From Pseudomonadota bacterium (GTDB lineage: Bacteria; Pseudomonadota; Gammaproteobacteria; Burkholderiales; Burkholderiaceae_B), in contig JAEWEV010000029.1 in NCBI GenBank assembly GCA_023389155.1, positions 1 through 19,505 on the forward strand: 19,505 nt of DNA. Direction: 5' to 3'. Position 1 is the stretch's first letter; each line of letters begins with the position of its first letter. The notes below the pieces were generated by a model. That model was not told the DNA's origin and did not search any database. It saw nothing but the letters and a program-made list of their open reading frames with translations. The translations under genes were made by a program, and so were the position numbers. Shown here piece after piece: positions 14,379 to 19,505 of the stretch.

Positions 14379-14741
14379 TTACTCCTCAGTTTGTTTATGC
14401 GACTCCTGAAGTGCTCTTTTCCTCGCCCGGGTATCCCAGACGATGACCCCCAGCACGGCGTTACAGATCACCCAGATCATGACAATCATCGACAGGCCCA
14501 TCCCTGCCGAATCCTCGGTCCCATGAGGAAGCGCCTCTTCCTGGGATGCCTGGCCAATCAGCCCGAAAGCGCCCATGGCAATCAGCACCCAGCAAATCAT
14601 CGCGACATTGAAGACGATAAACCCCCATTTGGCCGCTTTGCCCAATAAGGATCTTTCTGGTCTGTTCAGTTGGAAACCACAAGAAACGCAGCTGGTTACC
14701 GCATCTTCAAGCTCGGTCGAACATTTAGGGCACGTTTTCAT
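14379..14741 (-). CDS. small zinc-ribbon membrane protein
   Basis: This is a 120-residue protein of unknown function. It begins with a Cys4 zinc ribbon: CPKC (Cys4, Cys7) and CVSC (Cys18, Cys21). Two hydrophobic spans follow, at about residues 38-62 (GFIVFNVAMICWVLIAMGAF) and 80-103 (GLSMIVMIWVICNAVLGVIV), with an acidic loop between them and a charged tail. The ribbon is therefore probably at the cytoplasmic face of the inner membrane. The ATG at 14741 has GGAGG eight bases upstream, so the start is clear. Similar 'zinc ribbon domain' membrane proteins are common but their role is not established. It is a single gene; neighbours give no functional clue. Confidence 0.8.
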   Translation of the reverse strand: MKTCPKCSTELEDAVTSCVSCGFQLNRPERSLLGKAAKWGFIVFNVAMICWVLIAMGAFGLIGQASQEEALPHGTEDSAGMGLSMIVMIWVICNAVLGVIVWDTRARKRALQESHKQTEE

Positions 14742-14783
14742 AGCAAATCCTCCGCCAAGCTAATTATTTTTGTTAGATTTCCG

Positions 14784-14812
14784 ATATTACACCTGTCTTG
14801 GCAATGTGACAT
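14784..14812 (-). promoter_or_regulatory. weak candidate promoter of the zinc-ribbon gene
   Basis: On the minus strand ATGTCA (14812-14807) and TAATAT (14789-14784) are 17 bases apart, about 45 bases before the start codon. The match to consensus is moderate. Confidence 0.3.
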
Positions 14813-15135
14813 CCGCATTTGAGCAACAAACGCAACCTTTCATACGCCATGGTTCTCGCCGACAAGAAAAGATGCCGGCATGGGTCTGTATTTGATTTTT
14901 GTGATGGCCATGGACGGTTACGCGAAAAACAGCGAAAGTGACTCCCAGTATGCAAACTAGCTCGGCGTTACCCATAGAGGCCATCAACTTGCGATGATAT
15001 GCAGCCATTGCACCCCTGAACCTGTGGCAGAGGTGCCCCGTCCGTACAAATCACGGTTCAGGCGGGACAGCACAGCTCAAGAGATAGGGATTTGCTTTCG
15101 TACTGGGCGTAAATATTCTAACGAAGCTGTCAATA

Positions 15136-15165
15136 CCCGAAGCAACCCTGCCCGAAGCAACCCTG
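15136..15165. repeat. 15-base perfect tandem duplication
   Basis: CCCGAAGCAACCCTG is present twice with no spacer (15136-15150 and 15151-15165), 30 bases before the stop codon of the minus-strand dehydrogenase gene. Confidence 0.85.
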
Positions 15166-15196
15166 ATAATCCAGCCGTACTAATCAATAACGGACA

Positions 15197-16138
15197 TTAC
15201 ACCAGATTCGCTGGTTTCCCTGAGAAAAAGTGATTGATATTGTCAAATGCAATAGAGAAATAATTCTCGTAATTGTCGCGTTCGACATATCCCAAATGCG
15301 GTGTGCATAATACATTTGGCATACCGACCAGGGGCGAGTGCGTAACCGGTTCGCTGTCGTAGACATCAACTGCCGCAAAACCCGGATGGCCCATTTCCAA
15401 GGCTCGCTCCAGCCCGCCACGCTCGATAAGCTCTGAACGACTGGTATTGACCAACAAGGCCGTGCTTTTCATTCCCAGCAGGTCTGCCTCTTTTACAATG
15501 CCGCGGCTTTGCTCACTGAGACGAATATGCAGGGTGACTACATCGCTGCGGGAAAAGAACGCCTCACGAGAAGGAGCAACGTCAAATCCCTCTTCTTTGG
15601 CCCTGGCTGTCGACTGCACCCCGCCCCAGACCCAGACGTGCATGCCAAATGCCTTGCCATACCGGGCAACCTGCTGACCAATCCGACCATAACTCCAGAT
15701 GCCCAGCCGCTGCCCCTGCAGCTGTTGTCCCAGACTGCCCTGCCACAGCCCGCGCTTCATGCGGTTCGCCTCATCAACGATATGACGCCTGCTAGCCAGA
15801 ATCAAAGCCCACGTAAGCTCAGCCGTTGCTGCGCCAGAGCCTTTGCCCTCTGCCACCGCAATACCGAATTTGCGACACGCGTGCAGGTCGACATGACCTG
15901 ATATTTTACCAATCTGACTGATCAATTTCAGTCTGGGCAGCCTGGCCAGGATTGCCTCATCAAGACGCGTCCGCTCTCGGGTCAGTACCAGTGCGTCTGC
16001 ATGCTGAAAGCGTTCAACCAACCTGTCGGGCTCATTGCAGGTGTCATTATAAATTGTCACGTCATGGTCACGAAGTTTCTCGAAACAATGTAAATCTCGT
16101 ACGCAATTTTGATAGTCTTCGGGAATAATGATGTGCAT
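15197..16138 (-). CDS. D-isomer-specific 2-hydroxyacid dehydrogenase family protein
   Basis: Enzymes of this family oxidise or reduce D-2-hydroxyacids with NAD(P). The 313-residue protein has the nucleotide-binding fold with LGIWSYGRIGQQVARYGKAFG, a slight departure from the common GxGxxG because Ser-Tyr replace Gly-Leu. The catalytic triad is intact: Arg234 in VNTSRSEL, Glu263 in VYDSEP and His281 in CTPHLGYVE. The N-terminal half has RLKLISQIGKISGHVDL, a version common in Alcaligenaceae. I cannot name the substrate; candidates include glyoxylate, hydroxypyruvate, phosphoglycerate or 2-hydroxyisocaproate. The ATG at 16138 has GGA eight bases upstream. It has its own promoter, and sits 97 bases downstream of the kinase gene on the same strand. 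Confidence 0.88.
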   Translation of the reverse strand: MHIIIPEDYQNCVRDLHCFEKLRDHDVTIYNDTCNEPDRLVERFQHADALVLTRERTRLDEAILARLPRLKLISQIGKISGHVDLHACRKFGIAVAEGKGSGAATAELTWALILASRRHIVDEANRMKRGLWQGSLGQQLQGQRLGIWSYGRIGQQVARYGKAFGMHVWVWGGVQSTARAKEEGFDVAPSREAFFSRSDVVTLHIRLSEQSRGIVKEADLLGMKSTALLVNTSRSELIERGGLERALEMGHPGFAAVDVYDSEPVTHSPLVGMPNVLCTPHLGYVERDNYENYFSIAFDNINHFFSGKPANLV

Positions 16139-16174
16139 ATTTCGGATCCATGCCTGACTCGTGAATTTCAGAAA

Positions 16175-16203
16175 ATTCTAACCAGAAAACAGGCTGCTGA
16201 CAG
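16175..16203 (-). promoter_or_regulatory. promoter of the hydroxyacid dehydrogenase gene
   Basis: On the minus strand CTGTCA (16203-16198) and TAGAAT (16180-16175) are 17 bases apart, 36 bases before the start codon. Transcription would begin near 16168. The palindrome at 16210-16228 lies directly upstream of the -35. Confidence 0.55.
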
Positions 16204-16209
16204 CCAGTC

Positions 16210-16228
16210 AATTCCATCAACTGGAATT
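16210..16228. repeat. 7-bp inverted repeat upstream of the dehydrogenase promoter
   Basis: AATTCCA (16210-16216) and TGGAATT (16222-16228) are perfect reverse complements around a 5-base centre. It lies between the kinase stop codon and the dehydrogenase -35 box. No T-run follows on either strand, so a terminator is unlikely; a regulator binding site is possible. Confidence 0.45.
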
Positions 16229-16234
16229 ACAGAT

Positions 16235-17626
16235 TCAAGCTGCGTCATTTCCGTTGCGCTCCGAATGGATGGGAAACACGATTGTAATTTTCAGCCCGGG
16301 TCCGGCATCTTTAAAATCCAGCGTCCCGTCGTGCATCGCGACAATCGCCATCACACTTTTCAGTCCGAGGCCAAAACCAGTAGCGTTCGGATCAAGCTGA
16401 TAGAAATGCTTGCCTACATTCTGATACTCCTCTTGCGGAATGCCCGGACCATCGTCCTGCACCGTCACAGTCAGCTGCGCATGACTCGCGCTAAGCGTCA
16501 CCCAGACATGTTCCCGCGTGTACTTGAGGGCATTATCCACCAGATTAGCCAGCATGCTGGCCAGCAGATCTGCATCTCCAAACAGTTGGCAATTCCCATC
16601 AACCGACAGGGAAAGCTTACGCTGCAGATCTTCTGCAAATGGACTGTACAGGTCAATCACATCTTCCGCTATTGCCGAAAAATCGCAAGTGTGAAATTTT
16701 TGCCGCTGCACACCTGCTTCGATTTCCGAAATTTGCAGCAGTTTCTCAAAAAGCTGATTCAGGTTCTCGACTTCCCTGACCGCAAAATGCGTGGCCTGTA
16801 GTACGTCTTCAGCAGTATGACCCGGTCGTTGAACAGTTCGAAGCCGACTGATGATTCGGGTTAACGGAGTTCGCAGATTATGGGCTATGGTATCCGAGAC
16901 ATGACGGACACCGCTCATGAGCGCTTCAATCCTGTCCAGCATGTCATTGATTTCGTGGCTCAGATGATAGAACTCATCCTGTATTTCGGACAGCGGAATC
17001 CGCGAAGACAATTGTCCGCTGCTGATCAGCGTCGCTGTTCTATGGATACTGCTTACGCGATAATCCAGCTCCCTGCGAAAAATGAATGTTCCGACGATGA
17101 CAAGCATCAGCGCCACAAACAAGGTCACCAGGCAGGCCTGGCCGATAAGGGATATCGTCCGGTTGATGTCGGCCAAATCCATACCAACGATCAGCGTGCT
17201 CCCATCGGAAAGAGGAAGAACCTTGAATCGCCCCATGACTGGCACGCCATCGCTGGTGACTTGAGCTTCAGCGATCTCGGTAAGCCTGGATACCGGGGCA
17301 GCATCCAGGTTACCAATGACCTTTTCACCGTTCTGATTCAGCAGCAAATAAAGTTCCCGGTCAGAGTCCACTGCATCGGACAGGGTAAAGGCCAGAGAGC
17401 GGACCAACCGGTCCGAGCCTCCGGTTTCAAAATCGGTGACCAGTCTATGAGTGGTCGATGCGATCTGCCGCTGCAATTGCGAATGCAATGCCCCTACTAC
17501 CTGAAGATAAATGAACGCCATCAGCACCAGGATGGAAAACAGTGCAAGCAGGCCGTAATTGAAAGTCAGGCGGAATGAGATGGAACTCCACATCCGTCCC
17601 AGCGACCGGGCGGTTTTGCGGATCAT
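16235..17626 (-). CDS. sensor histidine kinase (two-component system)
   Basis: This 463-residue inner-membrane kinase senses a signal in the periplasm and phosphorylates the response regulator encoded just upstream. Two membrane spans (about residues 21-45 and 158-183) enclose a periplasmic domain of about 110 residues. HAMP follows at about 184-236, then the dimerisation helix with phospho-His249 in SDTIAHNLRTPLTRI. The catalytic domain has the N box LVDNALKYT, the G1 box DDGPGIP and the G2 box GFGLGLKSV. The residue after His249 is Asn, where Glu or Asp is usual. The start ATG overlaps the regulator stop by 4 bases (ATGA). By sequence it belongs to a large group of proteobacterial kinases with 'IAHDLRTPLTR' rather than to TctE, so its ligand is unknown; its position beside tctBA suggests a carboxylate. 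Confidence 0.92.
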   Translation of the reverse strand: MIRKTARSLGRMWSSISFRLTFNYGLLALFSILVLMAFIYLQVVGALHSQLQRQIASTTHRLVTDFETGGSDRLVRSLAFTLSDAVDSDRELYLLLNQNGEKVIGNLDAAPVSRLTEIAEAQVTSDGVPVMGRFKVLPLSDGSTLIVGMDLADINRTISLIGQACLVTLFVALMLVIVGTFIFRRELDYRVSSIHRTATLISSGQLSSRIPLSEIQDEFYHLSHEINDMLDRIEALMSGVRHVSDTIAHNLRTPLTRIISRLRTVQRPGHTAEDVLQATHFAVREVENLNQLFEKLLQISEIEAGVQRQKFHTCDFSAIAEDVIDLYSPFAEDLQRKLSLSVDGNCQLFGDADLLASMLANLVDNALKYTREHVWVTLSASHAQLTVTVQDDGPGIPQEEYQNVGKHFYQLDPNATGFGLGLKSVMAIVAMHDGTLDFKDAGPGLKITIVFPIHSERNGNDAA

Positions 17627-18336
17627 GTGGTGACGAGATCCTGTCCTGTCGGCGAGCCCTTCTCTGACAGCACATAACCCTCTCCCCAGACCGTGTGGAT
17701 CAGGGGCGTGTCGTGGCCACTGTCAATCTTGCGACGCAGACGACTGATCTGTACATCAATCACATTGGACTGAGGATCGAATCTGAAATCCCACACAGCT
17801 TCAAGCAGCATGGTACGAGTCACCACGTTTCCCGCGTTCTGCATCATATGGACCAGAAGCCGGTATTCCCGTGGCTGAAGACTGATCACTTTGCCTGCAC
17901 GCTCGACTTTTCGCTTGATCAGATCCAGTTTCAGATCGGCCACCTGCAACTGTTTGACCGTATCATCTGTCCCGGCCCTGCGGATTAGCGCTTCGATGCG
18001 GGCGATCAGTTCCGAGAAAGCGAACGGTTTTGTCAAATAGTCGTCACCACCGGATTTGAGACCGCGAACACGCTCGTCCACCCCAGACAGGGCGCTCAGA
18101 ACCAGTACTGGTGTTTTATTGCCCAGCGCACGCAGGGTAGACAGGATCGAGAGGCCATCAATATTACCTGGCAGCATTCGATCAAGAATAATGATATCCC
18201 ACTTCTGCTCAGACGCGCGGCGCATGCCATCTGCGCCATTGCCGCATACGATCGCGTGGTGACGCAACTCGCTAAGGCCATTGGCAATATATCGCGCATT
18301 TTCGTAATCATCTTCGATGATCAAACAGTGCCACAT
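17623..18336 (-). CDS. OmpR-family response regulator
   Basis: This is a 237-residue transcription regulator. The receiver domain occupies about residues 1-115: acidic Glu8/Asp9/Asp10, phospho-acceptor Asp52 in IIILDRMLPG, Ser81 and Lys103 in GGDDYLTKPFAF. A winged-helix DNA-binding domain follows (LQPREYRLLVHMMQNAG, then SNVIDVQISRLRRKID and HTVWGEGYVL). The true start is the ATG at 18336, with GGGGGA seven bases upstream; a TTG at 18342 would be almost on top of that site. It is the first gene of a two-gene operon with the kinase. The gene is divergent from tctB, 251 bases apart. The 'DRMLPG' and 'GGDDYL' signatures differ from those of TctD as I recall it, so a role in tricarboxylate uptake rests on context. 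Confidence 0.92.
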   Translation of the reverse strand: MWHCLIIEDDYENARYIANGLSELRHHAIVCGNGADGMRRASEQKWDIIILDRMLPGNIDGLSILSTLRALGNKTPVLVLSALSGVDERVRGLKSGGDDYLTKPFAFSELIARIEALIRRAGTDDTVKQLQVADLKLDLIKRKVERAGKVISLQPREYRLLVHMMQNAGNVVTRTMLLEAVWDFRFDPQSNVIDVQISRLRRKIDSGHDTPLIHTVWGEGYVLSEKGSPTGQDLVTT

Positions 18337-18386
18337 GGGCAAGTCCCCCGTTACTAACCGAATTTCCCTGGTGCTACATCATTTCA

Positions 18387-18415
18387 CACATATTTGGCGG
18401 CCACCCCGTTTGCAA
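18387..18415 (-). promoter_or_regulatory. candidate promoter of the two-component operon
   Basis: On the minus strand TTGCAA (18415-18410) and TATGTG (18392-18387) are 17 bases apart, about 51 bases before the regulator start. Both match the consensus at four of six positions. Confidence 0.35.
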
Positions 18416-18481
18416 ATGACTGCCGTCAATACGTACGTTACCAGCAAGAATTCCAATATACATTTTTATTCATCTGCAATC

Positions 18482-18508
18482 ATGACAAAACGGTAATGTT
18501 TTCGTCAT
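18482..18508. promoter_or_regulatory. operator-like imperfect palindrome between regulator and tctB
   Basis: ATGACAAAAC (18482-18491) and GTTTTCGTCAT (18498-18508) are reverse complements except for one extra base in the right arm, around the centre GGTAAT. The middle lies near 18495, about 63 bases upstream of the expected tctB transcription start, where class I activators usually bind. Confidence 0.5.
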
Positions 18509-18522
18509 CCACTGAAAGACAT

Positions 18523-18551
18523 CTGTCTCTTTACAATCTTTCGTCTATACA
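18523..18551 (+). promoter_or_regulatory. candidate tctB promoter
   Basis: CTGTCT (18523-18528) and TATACA (18546-18551) are 17 bases apart. The -10 is good and the -35 weak (three of six), as typical for a promoter needing an activator. Start near 18558; tctB begins at 18588. Confidence 0.45.
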
Positions 18552-18587
18552 CCTGCAATTTTAGTGGAGACTTAAAAGGTACAGATT

Positions 18588-19133
18588 ATGCATATAAAAA
18601 ACCAACAGGACTTCTGGTCCGGCCTGATGTTTGTGGCCATCGGACTAGGATTTGCCGTATTTTCCTACAGTTACGATATGGGTACGCCAAGCCGTATGGG
18701 ACCGGGTTATTTCCCATTCTGGCTGGGCATCTGCATGGCGCTGCTCGGCGCCGTCGTCTTTGCACTTTCCCTTAGGGGCGAACCCAAGGAAGATACCGAC
18801 GTCGGTCATTTCGACTGGGATATTCTTTTCATGATCATCGGCAGCATCTGTCTTTACGGCATTATGCTTGACCATCTTGGCCTGTACGTTGCCACTCCGC
18901 TGCTGGTTATCTTCTGCAGTCTGGCAAGCCACGAGTTCAGCATTGTGATCGCTGTAGGCAATGCCATTTTCCTGACTATTTTCGCCTGGCTGGCGTTCGT
19001 CAAGGGTCTGGGACTGATATTCCCGCTTTGGCCTGAACCGATTGCTGAATGGAGTCTGCTCGCCCAGATTGTGATTCCCGTGGGCATTATTATCGCCGTT
19101 GTCATGCTGGTGCGTCGGATCAAAGGAAAATAA
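18588..19133 (+). CDS. tctB: tripartite tricarboxylate transporter small subunit TctB
   Basis: TctB is the small membrane subunit of a secondary transporter for citrate or other carboxylates that works with the large subunit TctA and a periplasmic binding protein TctC. The 181-residue protein matches the family in size and pattern: an N-terminal span (FWSGLMFVAIGLGFAVFSYS), MGTPSRMGPGYFPFWLG, which is the family's strongest signature, a charged loop (EPKEDTDVGHFDWD), then three more spans. The ATG at 18588 has AAAAGG eight bases upstream. It ends 5 bases before tctA, so they are one operon. The divergent two-component system is the likely regulator. Which carboxylate is carried cannot be told. 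Confidence 0.9.
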   Translation: MHIKNQQDFWSGLMFVAIGLGFAVFSYSYDMGTPSRMGPGYFPFWLGICMALLGAVVFALSLRGEPKEDTDVGHFDWDILFMIIGSICLYGIMLDHLGLYVATPLLVIFCSLASHEFSIVIAVGNAIFLTIFAWLAFVKGLGLIFPLWPEPIAEWSLLAQIVIPVGIIIAVVMLVRRIKGK

Positions 19134-19138
19134 ATATT

Positions 19139-19505
19139 ATGGAATTAATAGAACATTTGGCGCTGGGGTTCTCGGTCGCGTTTACGCCTGAAAACCTTCT
19201 GTATGCGCTGCTCGGTTGTATCCTCGGAACATTGATTGGCGTGCTGCCCGGTATCGGCCCTGTCCCTACCATCGCGATGCTGCTGCCATTGACTTACATC
19301 CTGCCTCCTACCGCAGGCCTGATTATGCTCGCCGGTATTTATTACGGCGCTCAGTATGGTGGTTCAACCACGGCCATTCTGGTGGCGCTACCGGGGGAAA
19401 CCTCGGCGGTGGTCACGGTGCTGGACGGGCACCAGATGGCCAAGAACGGCCGAGCGGGGGCGGCGCTTGCCATCGCCGCACTGGGCTCGTTCTTCGCCGG
19501 CTGCT
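19139..19505 (+). CDS. tctA: tripartite tricarboxylate transporter large subunit TctA, 3' end missing
   Basis: The frame runs from ATG 19139 off the right edge, giving the first 122 residues of a protein that is usually near 500 residues. It shows the classical TctA opening: FTPENLLYALLGCILGTLIGVL, here in two parts (FTPENLLYALLGCILG and TLIGVLPGIGP), PTIAMLLPLTYILPP, and the conserved YYGAQYGGSTTAILVALPGE, with PGE followed by VVTVLDG. These glycine-rich motifs are part of the transport core in the inner membrane. AAGGAAAA lies upstream at the end of tctB. It is certainly a TctA-family protein, and the gene is cut only by the window end. Confidence 0.93.
   Translation, partial: MELIEHLALGFSVAFTPENLLYALLGCILGTLIGVLPGIGPVPTIAMLLPLTYILPPTAGLIMLAGIYYGAQYGGSTTAILVALPGETSAVVTVLDGHQMAKNGRAGAALAIAALGSFFAGC

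Larger units (their letters stand above)
14742..15196. other. 455-base stretch with no convincing gene
   Basis: Short open frames occur on both strands (for example 14787-15008 minus and 14994-15233 plus), but none has a recognisable motif, a Shine-Dalgarno sequence or coding-like composition, and the right one runs into the dehydrogenase. The stretch holds a possible promoter for the zinc-ribbon gene at its left end, a TAGAAT on the minus strand at 15115-15120, and a 15-base tandem repeat. It may be decayed sequence or an unrecognised RNA. Confidence 0.5.

Noticed and set aside
14787..15008. 73-codon minus-strand frame in the gap left of the dehydrogenase
   Set aside because: No Shine-Dalgarno sequence, odd Cys/His/Arg-rich composition and no recognisable domain.
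1..19505. CRISPR array, insertion sequence, prophage or toxin–antitoxin system
   Set aside because: No regularly spaced repeats, transposase or integrase motifs, or paired small genes were found; all large frames are accounted for by housekeeping or transport genes.

Overview
The window reads as a chromosomal segment of a betaproteobacterium in the order Burkholderiales, probably Alcaligenaceae. The evidence is an OmpA–UbiG–Gph gene order that I recall from Bordetella and relatives, a circularly permuted (two-piece) tmRNA gene of the betaproteobacterial kind, and a TctB/TctA-type carboxylate transporter. Genus is not proven; Advenella- or Alcaligenes-like is a guess. Most of the window is ordinary core genome. 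No transposase, phage gene, CRISPR array or toxin–antitoxin pair was seen.

Left part (1–3313): the 3' part of ompA ends at a strong terminator. A tightly overlapping operon follows: ubiG (ubiquinone O-methyltransferase), gph (phosphoglycolate phosphatase) and an OmpA-domain lipoprotein. Facing it on the minus strand is a permuted ssrA gene. Its acceptor half is transcribed first, then a spacer, then the coding half with a tag reading frame ANDESYALAA. A bidirectional terminator serves both sides.

Middle (3314–12514, mostly minus strand): a DUF1415 protein and a divergent unrecognised protein with faint glycosyltransferase-like features; a lone rfbD (dTDP-rhamnose synthesis); an RND efflux pump with its periplasmic adaptor but no outer-membrane channel gene; and the tail-specific protease Prc. 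A near-ideal terminator hairpin for prc sits directly against the start of the adaptor gene.

Right part (12690–19505): a secreted MltB-type lytic transglycosylase, a CAT-anticodon tRNA with promoter and terminator, a small zinc-ribbon membrane protein, a 455-base stretch with no convincing gene, and a D-2-hydroxyacid dehydrogenase. Last comes a two-component system (OmpR-type regulator and histidine kinase) transcribed away from tctB and a tctA gene cut by the window end. The region between regulator and transporter holds an operator-like palindrome, so the two-component system probably controls carboxylate uptake. No tctC (binding protein) gene is in view.

The most notable feature is the two-piece tmRNA. 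Less certain points are the unknown protein at 4028–4894, the terminator/adaptor-gene arrangement, an unusual Asn after the kinase's phospho-His, and several inverted repeats in promoter regions.
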